Source: a bacterium
Lineage (GTDB): Bacteria > Calditrichota > Calditrichia > RBG-13-44-9 > J042
Assembly (NCBI GenBank): GCA_015485355.1
Contig: WFTQ01000016.1
Coordinates: forward strand, 1 to 64,000
Length of the DNA: 64,000 nucleotides
Direction of reading: 5' to 3'
The translations under genes and the position numbers were made by a program. Below are positions 17,610 through 25,933 of this stretch, one piece after another. How positions within the stretch are numbered: the stretch's first letter is position 1; each line of letters starts with the position of its first letter. Below the pieces are notes generated by a model. That model saw nothing but the letters and a program-made list of their open reading frames with translations, made no database searches and was not told the origin of the DNA.

Positions 17610-17643
17610 GCGGTAACCGCGGCAAGGGACAGAAGGTTTGTCA

Positions 17644-18168
17644 ATGGTTGATACCGCCAACATCGAAAAGGTGGTTTTTATTGGTTTCCGTGGAGCGGGA
17701 AAAACCACCATTGCCCGAACACTGGCGGCGCGGCTGGAATGGGATTATCTTTCCACCGACGATTGGATTCAGGAACAGATTCGGTGTAGCATTTCGCAGT
17801 TTGTAAAGAAGAGAGGGTGGGATGCCTTTCGGACACTGGAGAGACGGGTGATTCAGCAGTTGTCGGAGCGGCGGGAAGTCATTCTGGACTGTGGTGGGGG
17901 TGTGGTGGAAAATCCTGAAAATATGAAACGATTGATTCGGAACGCATTCGTGATATGGGTGGATGCCGATGTTCGGGACATTTTAGCCCGGTTGAAAGAA
18001 AGTGGAGATCGGCCTCTGTTAAATCGGCGGTGTTTGGAGGACGATGTGAGGGTGAATTATCGGCGGCGTCGCCCTTTATATGCCCGTTACGGGCACCTTC
18101 GGGTCGATACTTCCGTCGACCATTTGGAAGCTATTCTGGAAACGATCTTAAAGGCATTGGGGCAATAG
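17644..18168 (+). CDS. aroK: Shikimate kinase
   Basis: It phosphorylates shikimate with ATP. The protein of about 174 residues has the P-loop GFRGAGKTT, the shikimate-binding pattern STDDWIQ, a GGGVVENPEN segment and the lid/adenine region SGDRPLLNRR. AGAAGG lies seven bases before ATG 17644, so I prefer this over the track's TTG 17638. It lies 34 bp after aroA, and its stop directly abuts the start of the chorismate synthase fusion gene. Confidence 0.95.
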   Translation: MVDTANIEKVVFIGFRGAGKTTIARTLAARLEWDYLSTDDWIQEQIRCSISQFVKKRGWDAFRTLERRVIQQLSERREVILDCGGGVVENPENMKRLIRNAFVIWVDADVRDILARLKESGDRPLLNRRCLEDDVRVNYRRRRPLYARYGHLRVDTSVDHLEAILETILKALGQ

Positions 18169-19509
18169 ATGAGTGGTAATGTTTTTGGACAGGCCTTTCG
18201 GGTGATGACTTTTGGGGAGAGTCACGGCCCGTATATTGGGGTGGTAATCGATGGGGTGCGTCCGGGCATTCCCCTTGATGTGGAATGGCTGCAGCGGGAA
18301 CTGGAACGTCGGCGTCCCGGACAGAGTGCCGTTGTTACCCCCCGGCAGGAGAGTGATCGGGTGCAGGTCATTAGTGGCATTTTTGAAGGCAAGACTACCG
18401 GGACTCCAATTTGTTTATTGATTCCCAATCACGATCAACGTTCCCAAGATTATTCCCACATTCAGGCGATATTTCGTCCCGGGCACGCGGGTTTTACTTT
18501 TTTAAAGAAATATGGTGTATTTGATTATCGGGGAGGTGGGCGCGCCAGCGGCCGGGAAACAGCCGCCCGGGTGGCGGCGGGTGCCGTAGCCAAGCAGTTG
18601 TTAGCCGGTCGGGGGATTCGAATCATCGGCTTTACCCGGCAGATCGGGGACGTGGAAATTACGCGGGTGGATCTGGACGCGATCGATAAAAATCCTGTTC
18701 GGGCCCCGGACCTTCAGGCGGCGCAAGCCATGATCGCCGCGATACGAAAGGCGAAAAAGGCCGGCGATTCCCTGGGAGGCGTGGTGGAAATACGGGTTCA
18801 AAATTGCCCTCCGGGACTGGGGGAACCGGTATTTCATAAATTGGAGGCCGACCTGGCGGCGGCATTAATGTCCATCGGCGCCGTTAAAGGCTTCGAAATG
18901 GGAAGTGGGTTTGCTGCCGCCCGTATGAAAGGCAGCGAGCATAACGATTCTTTTGTTCAAGATGAAAACGGCCGCATCCATCTGGCCACCAATCGCGCGG
19001 GAGGGGTTCTGGGAGGCATCAGCACGGGGGATGACTTGATCATGCACATTGCCGTAAAGCCCCCCTCTTCCATTGGGAAGAAACAGCGAACCGTGGATCA
19101 TCAGGGACGACCGGTGGAGTTTCAAATTGGCGGTCGCCATGATCCCTGTATCTGTCCCCGGGTGGTACCCGTCGCCGAGGCCATGGTGGCTTTGGTGCTG
19201 ATCGATCACCTTTTAATGCAGGAACGGTTGCTCCAGAGCAACGAACTGGAAACCTTGCGCCAACAGATTGATACCATAGATACCCAGCTTCTGCTGTTGT
19301 TGGCCCAGCGGAAACGACTGGTGGAGCAGATCGCCCGCATCAAGGCCGATCGGGGAATCGCCGTTCAGGACCGGGCCCGGGAAGATGCGTTGTTACGCCG
19401 GTGGAAGGACTTTTCCCGACAGCTGGACTTATCCGAGTCATTTACCCGGGAACTGGCCGATGTGTTGTTACGCTTTTCCCGTAAGCTGCAGGAGGAATTT
19501 CTATCATGA
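18169..19509 (+). CDS. aroC: Chorismate synthase fused to an AroQ-type chorismate mutase
   Basis: Residues of about 1-355 are a complete chorismate synthase, with FGESHGPYIG, RRPGQSAVVTPRQESD, RPGHAGFTF, DYRGGGRASGRETAARVAAGA and GGRHDPCICPRVVPVAEAM. It makes chorismate from EPSP with reduced FMN. Residues of about 362-446 add an all-helical AroQ chorismate mutase domain: LRQQIDTIDTQLLLLLAQRK, VEQIARIKADRG and a final FTRELADVLLRFSRKLQ. One polypeptide would thus make chorismate and convert it to prephenate. Mutases are usually free-standing or fused to PheA, TyrA or DAHP synthase, so this partner is unusual. The gene overlaps tyrA by four bases (ATGA). Confidence 0.94.
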   Translation: MSGNVFGQAFRVMTFGESHGPYIGVVIDGVRPGIPLDVEWLQRELERRRPGQSAVVTPRQESDRVQVISGIFEGKTTGTPICLLIPNHDQRSQDYSHIQAIFRPGHAGFTFLKKYGVFDYRGGGRASGRETAARVAAGAVAKQLLAGRGIRIIGFTRQIGDVEITRVDLDAIDKNPVRAPDLQAAQAMIAAIRKAKKAGDSLGGVVEIRVQNCPPGLGEPVFHKLEADLAAALMSIGAVKGFEMGSGFAAARMKGSEHNDSFVQDENGRIHLATNRAGGVLGGISTGDDLIMHIAVKPPSSIGKKQRTVDHQGRPVEFQIGGRHDPCICPRVVPVAEAMVALVLIDHLLMQERLLQSNELETLRQQIDTIDTQLLLLLAQRKRLVEQIARIKADRGIAVQDRAREDALLRRWKDFSRQLDLSESFTRELADVLLRFSRKLQEEFLS

Positions 19510-20249
19510 ATCCCCTGGGTATCCTTGGTTTCGGGCGTTTCGGGCAGTTACTCTACAAGCATCTGAAAAACCGGGTGGACCTTGCCGTTTACGATCCCTA
19601 TCAGCGTTATCAACGCAAATTTTCCCGGGTTCCCTTTGTTGAGCTTTCCCGGATAGCCCGAATGCCCCATTTAATCTTGGCGGTGCCTGTAGCCGCCATC
19701 GAAGAAGTAGCCCGAAAATTAAACCCGCATATTCGATCCGATGCCCTGGTAATGGATGTGTGTGCCGTCAAAACCTATCCCCTTCAGGTGCTGGAAAAGG
19801 AATTGCCTTCAACCGTGGAGATCGTGGGCAGTCATCCCCTGTTTGGGCCGGACTCCGCCGCCGATTCCTTTCGCAATCATATTTTGATTCTGAGTCCTGT
19901 GAGAATTGCGGCGCCGCGATTCCAAATGGTGCGGAGGTTCTGGCAGGCCCTCGGTGTGCAAATTGTGGAAATGACCCCTGCAGAGCAGGATCGGTTGATG
20001 GCCTGGAGCCTGGCCCTGACGCATTTTCTGGGACGCGCCCTTACCCGCTTGCCCTTACCGGAAACCCCCGTCTCCACCCGGGACTATCAAAATCTGTTGA
20101 AACTGGTGGCGAAAATCAATCGGGACACGGTGGAATTGTTCCAGGATATGCATCGCTTTAATCCATATACCCGGGAAATGCGGGAGGTGCTGTACAAATC
20201 CATTGCCGATTTAAAGTCCGAACTGGACAGTATTCAAAAGGTGGAATGA
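19506..20249 (+). CDS. tyrA: Prephenate/arogenate dehydrogenase, plant-type short form (copy 1)
   Basis: The 247-residue protein has the NAD(P)-binding start GILGFGRFGQLL, the conserved VMDVCAVK and GSHPLFGPDS, and the helical end RDTVELFQDMHRFNP. It oxidatively decarboxylates prephenate or arogenate on the way to tyrosine. The short length without an ACT domain and the FGP-centred motif resemble plant arogenate dehydrogenases, so arogenate is a possible substrate; this is inference. The start overlaps the AroC-mutase stop (ATGA), placing it directly after the enzyme that makes prephenate. A paralog lies at 21466. Confidence 0.88.
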   Translation: MNPLGILGFGRFGQLLYKHLKNRVDLAVYDPYQRYQRKFSRVPFVELSRIARMPHLILAVPVAAIEEVARKLNPHIRSDALVMDVCAVKTYPLQVLEKELPSTVEIVGSHPLFGPDSAADSFRNHILILSPVRIAAPRFQMVRRFWQALGVQIVEMTPAEQDRLMAWSLALTHFLGRALTRLPLPETPVSTRDYQNLLKLVAKINRDTVELFQDMHRFNPYTREMREVLYKSIADLKSELDSIQKVE

Positions 20250-20410
20250 GCTCTGCTTCAACCGGGAAAGAATGCCTGCAGGCAATCGCATCATCAGGGG
20301 TTTGACGATCGGCATCACCGGAAATACCGATGCTGAAATACTTTGTCCATAGGGCCGATTGAAACGAGGCATGATGTCGGTGGATTTAGAGTAAATCGGG
20401 GAAACGGCGA

Positions 20411-21295
20411 GTGACTTATTGGGGAGAGATTGCAGCCCTGGGAACGGCCATCTGTTGGTCTTTTTCGGCGGTCTTTTTTACCATCGCCAGTAGAAGAGTT
20501 GGGGCATTAACCATCAACCTGTTTCGTCTTCCGCTGGCCATCTTCTTGTTGTGGGGAACCTACCTGATATCGGGCGGCGATTTTTCCATTCCGAGGGAAG
20601 CCTTATTTTACCTGGCCATGAGCGGTGTGTTGGGGTTGGCCATCGGAGATACGTTTTTATTCTACTCCATGGTACGGGTAGGTTCTCGCATAAGCATGTT
20701 GTTGCTGTCTTTGGCTCCCCCCATTACGGCGCTGTTAGCGTTTATGGTATTGGGCGAGGTTCTTTCCCCGAAGGAAATTCTGGGTATTGCCCTGGCGATT
20801 TTAGGGGTCTCCTGGGTGGTTCTGGAACAAAACGACGCCCCCCGGGCACAAAGGCGATCGTTTCTAAAGGGAGTGCTTTTGGGAGTACTATCGGCTTTTA
20901 CCCAGGCTCTCAATTTGATTTTTGCTAAGAAGGCGCTGGTAATGGATGTCGATCCCCTCTACGGTACGCTGATCCGGATGCTGAGTGCCGCCCTGATACT
21001 GTGGCCGACAAGTTTCCTGTTGCGAAAAATTAAAAATCCGCTTAAAATGTTAAAGGCCGATATAACGGCGATAAAGTATTTGCTCTCGGGGGTTGCCATG
21101 GGACCTTACCTGGGCGTGTGGCTTTCGCTGGTGGCCGTCAAATTTACTCATACGGGGGTAGCCGCAACGATCATGTCCATTGTTCCGGTAACGATGATCC
21201 CCATCTCCATTCGATTTGAAAAGGAAACGCCTTCCATTCGCTCGGTGATTGGTGCCGTTATTACCGTGGTGGGAATTGCCTTTTTGTTCCTGTAG
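20411..21295 (+). CDS. EamA/DMT-family membrane transporter
   Basis: The 294-residue protein has about ten hydrophobic segments in two EamA repeats (ATAICWSFSAVFFTIASRRVG near the start; GVLLGVLSAFTQALNLIFAKKAL at the middle). DMT proteins export amino acids, metabolites or drugs. The start is GTG 20411 with a weak GGGGAAA upstream. It sits between two tyrA paralogs in the aromatic operon, so export or exchange of an aromatic compound is a reasonable guess, but no residue shows the substrate. A 161-bp gap precedes it, with no promoter or terminator recognised. Confidence 0.88.
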   Translation: MTYWGEIAALGTAICWSFSAVFFTIASRRVGALTINLFRLPLAIFLLWGTYLISGGDFSIPREALFYLAMSGVLGLAIGDTFLFYSMVRVGSRISMLLLSLAPPITALLAFMVLGEVLSPKEILGIALAILGVSWVVLEQNDAPRAQRRSFLKGVLLGVLSAFTQALNLIFAKKALVMDVDPLYGTLIRMLSAALILWPTSFLLRKIKNPLKMLKADITAIKYLLSGVAMGPYLGVWLSLVAVKFTHTGVAATIMSIVPVTMIPISIRFEKETPSIRSVIGAVITVVGIAFLFL

Positions 21296-21465
21296 CAATC
21301 TCGGATGTTTGCTTCCGGTTCCAGTAGAATCCAAAGACGATTCCCGCAAGGCTCTCGATCAACAGCCGGTATGTCCGGTATTCGGCCATGCAGCTTAGGG
21401 GGGATGGATGTTTTCCATGGACCGGCCAAGATGCTTTCCTTTGTCACTTAACGAGGAGGGATAAA

Positions 21466-22200
21466 ATGGAGGCTCTGGGTATCATCGGATTCGGCCGTTT
21501 TGGGCAATTATTATATCAGTTTTTGTTTCGAAAATATCATGTAGTCCTTTACGATCCTCACCAGCAGTATCGCCCCGAGTTTGAGAATTATCCTTTCGGC
21601 AGCCTGGAAGAGGTATGCTACAATCCGCTGGTGATTATTGCGACTCCTATTTCGGCTTTGGATCGCCTGGTGCGCAACATCGCCAGATGGTTAAAACCCG
21701 AAACCGTTGTAATGGATGTTTGTTCTGTGAAAAATTATCCCTTGAACCTGTTATTAAACTTCTTGCCCGAAGAGGTGGAAATTGTAGGCAGTCATCCTTT
21801 GTTTGGACCCGAATCTGTAAAAAAGAGTTTGAAAGGGCATTATGTGGTATTGATCCCCGCCCGAATTTCTTCCCGGAGGTATGAACAAATGAAGAGGTTC
21901 TGGAAGGAGCTGGGTGTTCGGCTTGTGGAGATGGAGGCCATTGAGCACGATCGTATTATGGCCTGGACCCTGGCGTTAACCCACTTTTTAGGACGAGGTC
22001 TGAAGCGGCTGGAATTGCCCGGCACACGGGTGGCTACGCGGGATTTTCGGATTCTAAGCCATTTGATCGACAGGGTCAATCGGGATACTATCCAACTGTT
22101 TCAAGATATGCATCGCTTTAATCCCCATACCCGTAAGATGCGCAAAGCGGTTTTGAAACAATTTCGGGAGTTGGATAAGGCGTTGGATCAGCTGAGTTGA
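21466..22200 (+). CDS. Prephenate/arogenate dehydrogenase-like protein (copy 2)
   Basis: The 244-residue paralog of the upstream tyrA shares GIIGFGRFGQLLYQ, VVMDVCSVKNYPL, GSHPLFGPES, DRIMAWTLALTHFLGRGLKRL and RDTIQLFQDMHRFNP. The track start at 21388 adds 26 unrelated residues; GAGGAGGG just before ATG 21466 decides the start. All dehydrogenase motifs visible in copy 1 are kept, so it is probably catalytic. Why two copies flank a transporter is unknown: different substrates (prephenate versus arogenate) or different feedback sensitivity are options. It lies 17 bp before an RsbW-like gene. Confidence 0.85.
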   Translation: MEALGIIGFGRFGQLLYQFLFRKYHVVLYDPHQQYRPEFENYPFGSLEEVCYNPLVIIATPISALDRLVRNIARWLKPETVVMDVCSVKNYPLNLLLNFLPEEVEIVGSHPLFGPESVKKSLKGHYVVLIPARISSRRYEQMKRFWKELGVRLVEMEAIEHDRIMAWTLALTHFLGRGLKRLELPGTRVATRDFRILSHLIDRVNRDTIQLFQDMHRFNPHTRKMRKAVLKQFRELDKALDQLS

Positions 22201-22217
22201 AAAAGAGGAGACCGCTT

Positions 22218-22706
22218 TTGGCGATCCAGGAAATTGGACGGCCGGTGTGGGAGGATTGTGTGGAAAGACTGGGAGCGAAACCTCCCCGTTCCGATTTTCG
22301 ATGGGAGTTTCTTCTGCCCAGCAATTTGTACTATGCCGACCGTGCAGCCGTGGCCCTGTTGAGGCGTTTTCATGAGGTGGAATGGCGTCGTTGCTGGGAT
22401 GTCCCCATTCGCCTGGCGGTGGTTGAATGCCTCAGCAATGCGATTGAACATGGCAATCGTTTTCAGGCGAAGAAGGTGGTTCGGATGCGGGTATGGTGTA
22501 ACCCTCAACGCATTCGCATCGTGATCCGCGATCAGGGTCGGGGATTCGATCCTTCCCGAAAACGAAGTCTGGAACAATTGAACCGAAAGTTCAAGGATCG
22601 CGGCAGAGGCCTGCACATCGTGCAGCACCTGATGGATGAGGTCAAATTCTACCTCAAGGGTCGGGAGGTGCGTTTAGTCAAAAAATTGATTTCCGCCGAC
22701 CGGTAG
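22218..22706 (+). CDS. RsbW-like serine kinase / anti-sigma ATPase domain protein
   Basis: The protein of about 162 residues is a GHKL-type ATPase: N-box ECLSNAIEHGN, G1 box DQGRGFDP and G2 box GRGLHIV. RsbW/SpoIIAB proteins phosphorylate STAS antagonists and bind sigma factors. AGAGGAG lies seven bases before TTG 22218; the track's TTG 22197 overlaps the previous stop and is the alternative. It is apparently co-transcribed with tyrA2, an odd partner. STAS proteins at 8.4 kb and 25.9 kb are candidate substrates. No sigma factor gene is in the window. Confidence 0.88.
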   Translation: MAIQEIGRPVWEDCVERLGAKPPRSDFRWEFLLPSNLYYADRAAVALLRRFHEVEWRRCWDVPIRLAVVECLSNAIEHGNRFQAKKVVRMRVWCNPQRIRIVIRDQGRGFDPSRKRSLEQLNRKFKDRGRGLHIVQHLMDEVKFYLKGREVRLVKKLISADR

Positions 22707-22718
22707 AAATTTTCGGAT

Positions 22719-22779
22719 AAAAAGAAAAAGGGGTGGATTCTGATCCTTCTATGCCTAAGTTGCCAGGCAATCCATCCCC
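22719..22779 (-). terminator. Rho-independent terminator for pgsA (minus strand)
   Basis: GGGGTGGATT pairs with AATCCATCCCC with one bulged base. Read on the minus strand the stem is followed by TTTTTCTTTTT. It lies between the convergent rsbW-like and pgsA genes and so serves pgsA; its use for the plus strand is doubtful because no T-run follows there. Confidence 0.75.
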
Positions 22780-22820
22780 AAGGGGAAGGAAGCCTTTGGG
22801 AAGGTGGCAAAGAGAACCGT

Positions 22821-23486
22821 TTACAGTGATCTTTTGTCAAATAGAAAAAAATGCAGGCATTGTCTGAGCATATTGCCCACCAGTTCCCGGTTCTCATATA
22901 AATAAATCAGGCCCGAGCTGATGGTGAGAAGGGTAACGCTCCACATGGCCACCGCGATGACCGTTTCGAAACCGCTGATGTAGGGATTGGGATCCGGGAA
23001 GGTGTAATTTCGGAAATTGATGAAGATGAGGATGAGAAAGATGGTGGCCATCTGAAGAGCGGTTTTCCATTTCGCCAGAATATGGGTCACGATGGGGGTG
23101 CCGATATACAGGGCATACATGCGGATGGAGGTTACCAGAAAGTCTCGCGCAACAATCGTCCAGACCATCCATGCGGCAACGGTGTGATGCACGGCAAAGA
23201 CGATGAGAGCGGAGCTGACCAGGATTTTATCCGCCAGAGGGTCCATAAACTGTCCCCATCGGGTGATGACATGATATTTGCGAGCATACCAGCCGTCATA
23301 CCAGTCGGTCAGGGAAGCGATCAGGAAAACGATCGAGGCGGCCAGCTGATGGCCCGGGGTTTTTTTAAGAAACAGAATCAGGAAGCAGGGGGTCAGAAAC
23401 ATTCGCAGCAGGGTTAATTGATTGGGGACTGTGAAGCGCATGCCGGTCTTCAATTTTTCATTTAATTTAATAATGGGGCCCTGCAT
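22821..23486 (-). CDS. pgsA: CDP-diacylglycerol--glycerol-3-phosphate 3-phosphatidyltransferase
   Basis: This inner-membrane enzyme makes phosphatidylglycerophosphate for anionic phospholipids. The CDP-alcohol phosphotransferase signature is intact: DWYDGWYARKYHVITRWGQ followed by FMDPLADK, matching DxxDGxxAR...GxxxDxxxD. Several membrane segments follow. The 221-residue length includes 15 residues before MRFTVPNQLTLLRMF; that internal Met (at 23441) is where most PgsA proteins begin and may be the true start, since neither has a clear ribosome site. It is the only minus-strand gene here and separates the aromatic operon from the polysaccharide locus. Confidence 0.92.
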   Translation of the reverse strand: MQGPIIKLNEKLKTGMRFTVPNQLTLLRMFLTPCFLILFLKKTPGHQLAASIVFLIASLTDWYDGWYARKYHVITRWGQFMDPLADKILVSSALIVFAVHHTVAAWMVWTIVARDFLVTSIRMYALYIGTPIVTHILAKWKTALQMATIFLILIFINFRNYTFPDPNPYISGFETVIAVAMWSVTLLTISSGLIYLYENRELVGNMLRQCLHFFLFDKRSL

Positions 23487-23723
23487 AACGTAATGAAATT
23501 TTAAAACTTCCCGATTCCTTTTTTTTTAAGGAAATAAAAAAGACCTAATTATTCGAGGGGAGGTTTCGAAAATAGTAATGAGCTCCGTGAGGGTGCGATA
23601 ATTCTTGTTTACGATAAATTTAACCCAATTTTTTCTGTGAGGTGAGTCATCGTACCGGGTGGGGCTCCTGCTATATTTGGCGACTGTAATTGACGTGGCG
23701 GAGCTATATATAACGCAATTTTC

Positions 23724-24758
23724 ATGAAAAACAATTCCGTACGCACATCACCGAGGAAGACCGACACCACCGTGGATGAGAAACAACATCCTCCTACTCA
23801 ACCGCTCTCCAATATCGCCATAGTGGGGCTCAATCGGATTGGGTGGAACATTTATAAAAATCCCGGTCGTTTTATTCGTCCGAATCAGCAGATCGTGGGT
23901 TTTATCAATGTGTATCCCCTGGAGGATTCCGATAGTCACTGGACCTCGCTGCTCAATTTGCTGGGCGATTTCAGCGAGTTTTCCCGAATCATTCAAAAGC
24001 ACGATATCTCCAGAGTTATTGTGGCCCTCGATCCTCATGATGTTCAAAAAATCCATGAGGTTCTACAGGCCTGCCAGCAACACGGGGTTCAGTACGATCT
24101 GGTTTCGGACCTCTACGACGTTGTCTACGGAAATACCTTCAAAGAGATATTAAAGGATATTTCTCAACCTTTTGAATTCTCCATTCGTCGCGTGTTGGAC
24201 CTGTTTTTTTCCATCCTTTTATTTCTACTATTTTTACCCTCCTGGATTGTGATCGCCATGGCCATCAAATTCGACTCGCCCGGAACGGTGCTTTACTCCC
24301 AGGAACGGGTGGGTAAAAACGGACGCATCTTTCGCATCTTCAAATTCCGGAGCATGCGGGCCGATGCAGAAAAGTATTCCGGACCGCAACTGGCCACTCA
24401 GAACGATCCCCGAATTACCCGCGTGGGACGGATATTGCGTAAAACCCGCCTGGATGAATTGCCCCAACTCATTAACGTCATCGTGGGAGACATGAGTTTT
24501 ATCGGTCCCCGGCCGGAACGACCCTATTTCGTCGAAAAATATCGCCGGGAAATCCCCTTTTATGTCAATCGGCTGAAAGTGAAACCCGGTTTGACCGGAT
24601 TGGCCCAGGTGGAGACCGGCTATGATGAATCCATTGAAGATGTCCGCCAAAAATTAAAATATGACCTCTATTACATTGAACACTACAATTCTGTTGCCCT
24701 GAATCTAAAAATTCTCTTCAAAACCATCTGGGTGGTTCTGACCGCACAGGGACAATAA
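23724..24758 (+). CDS. Polyprenyl-phosphate sugar-1-phosphate transferase (initiating enzyme, WbaP/WcaJ-like), short form
   Basis: It would start repeat-unit synthesis by moving a sugar 1-phosphate onto undecaprenyl phosphate. The catalytic half has [40 protein letters not shown] and [10 protein letters not shown]. One membrane segment ([22 protein letters not shown], about residues 158-180) precedes it. The N-terminal half is a Rossmann-like CoA-binding_3-type domain ([18 protein letters not shown]). Full-length homologs carry four more N-terminal membrane helices; here these are replaced by about 30 polar residues, giving 344 residues. It is the first gene of the exopolysaccharide locus, divergent from pgsA. 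Confidence 0.9.
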   Translation: MKNNSVRTSPRKTDTTVDEKQHPPTQPLSNIAIVGLNRIGWNIYKNPGRFIRPNQQIVGFINVYPLEDSDSHWTSLLNLLGDFSEFSRIIQKHDISRVIVALDPHDVQKIHEVLQACQQHGVQYDLVSDLYDVVYGNTFKEILKDISQPFEFSIRRVLDLFFSILLFLLFLPSWIVIAMAIKFDSPGTVLYSQERVGKNGRIFRIFKFRSMRADAEKYSGPQLATQNDPRITRVGRILRKTRLDELPQLINVIVGDMSFIGPRPERPYFVEKYRREIPFYVNRLKVKPGLTGLAQVETGYDESIEDVRQKLKYDLYYIEHYNSVALNLKILFKTIWVVLTAQGQ

Positions 24759-24762
24759 CCAT

Positions 24763-25620
24763 ATGCCGAAGAATATTCTTTCGTTTGATATTGAAGACTG
24801 GTTTCACCCGGAGATTTTCGATGGACGGTTTCCCCTGGAGCACTGGATCCGTCTGGAAAGTCGGGTGGAACAAAACACGGAGATCATTTTGGAGTTCTTG
24901 AAGCGGAAAAACATGACGGCTACCTTCTTTGTGCTGGGATGGGTAGCGGAAAAATATCCGGAACTGATTCGTAGCATCGCCCGGGAAGGTCATGAAATCG
25001 GTTCCCATCTGTTCAGTCACAAAATGATAACCAAGATGACCCCCGATCAATTCCAGCAGGAACTGGAACGCTCTTTACAAGTGCTTCGGGAACTGACCCA
25101 ACAACCGGTGATGGGGTTTCGGGCGCCCACCTTTTCGATTACCCGTAAAACCCTGTGGGCCTTTCCCATTATGTACCGGGCCGGTATCCGATACGATTCC
25201 TCGGTGTTTCCCATTGTGCACGATCGCTATGGCATACCGGATTCGCCCCGGAAACCGTATATCATTTATAAAGATGAGCACTCCCGGGGGGGGATTGTGG
25301 AATTTCCCATGACCACCTTGCGTTTTGGGAGGGTCAATTTCCCCCTGGGCGGGGGAGGGTATTTCCGGCTCTATCCTTTCTGGTTCAGCCGGTTTCTGAT
25401 GAAGCGTTGCCAGGCCGAAGGCGTTCCGATCATCTTTTATGCGCACCCCTGGGAGTTTGATAAAAATTTACCTCGAGTGGACTTGAATTTCGTGGGGAAA
25501 ATCCGACACTATACAGGAATAAAAAAGTTTCTGGAGCGTTTGGATCGTTTGACCGATACGTTTGAATTTACCTCGTTCGAAAAGTCTGGAATGTTGAATG
25601 CCTATTCTTTATCTCAATAA
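24763..25620 (+). CDS. Polysaccharide deacetylase, exosortase/PEP-CTERM-locus type
   Basis: The 285-residue NodB-fold protein begins ILSFDIEDWFHPEIF, then has EGHEIGSHLFSH and GFRAPTFSIT. These are the metal-binding and catalytic motifs of the deacetylase subfamily typical of exosortase-associated EPS loci; the C-terminal part (YAHPWEFD) is also typical. It probably removes acetyl groups from the polymer or an intermediate. There is no signal peptide, so action is likely cytoplasmic, or export is non-classical. It starts 4 bp after the initiating transferase. Confidence 0.88.
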   Translation: MPKNILSFDIEDWFHPEIFDGRFPLEHWIRLESRVEQNTEIILEFLKRKNMTATFFVLGWVAEKYPELIRSIAREGHEIGSHLFSHKMITKMTPDQFQQELERSLQVLRELTQQPVMGFRAPTFSITRKTLWAFPIMYRAGIRYDSSVFPIVHDRYGIPDSPRKPYIIYKDEHSRGGIVEFPMTTLRFGRVNFPLGGGGYFRLYPFWFSRFLMKRCQAEGVPIIFYAHPWEFDKNLPRVDLNFVGKIRHYTGIKKFLERLDRLTDTFEFTSFEKSGMLNAYSLSQ

Positions 25621-25933
25621 GTGGCATTTTTTGCGAAGGGTCACAACGCCGAATTGTGGCATGAGGAAATTAAACCTGATCTTGAGCGCGAAAGGAAGGG
25701 GAACGGTGTCCTGGCAGGGTTTACCGGGAAAAAATGAAAACATTTCCCGCGCTTCAGTCGGATGAATAAGCATGTCCCGTAGAGAAGACGAGTGGATACA
25801 TTTTGAAAAACCGGTTTGAAACGGCCAACGCCGGCATTATATGTGAGATGGTTTCTGGTGGGTGCGGTTATTGATGGGTACCGGCGTTAAATCGCCGATA
25901 AAATAGAAATAAAATAAAGGTGAAGAAAGACCT
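25621..25933 (+). other. Intergenic leader with competing hairpins
   Basis: No ORF is supported in these 313 bp. AACGCCGG (25827-25834) and CCGGCGTT (25881-25888) form perfect 8-bp arms around a 46-base spacer. CGGCG-TTAAAT-CGCCG (25882-25897) is an alternative hairpin using the same 3' arm. The pair lies 36 bases before the STAS-HTH start. Neither is followed by a T-run, so they are not simple terminators. Confidence 0.4.
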
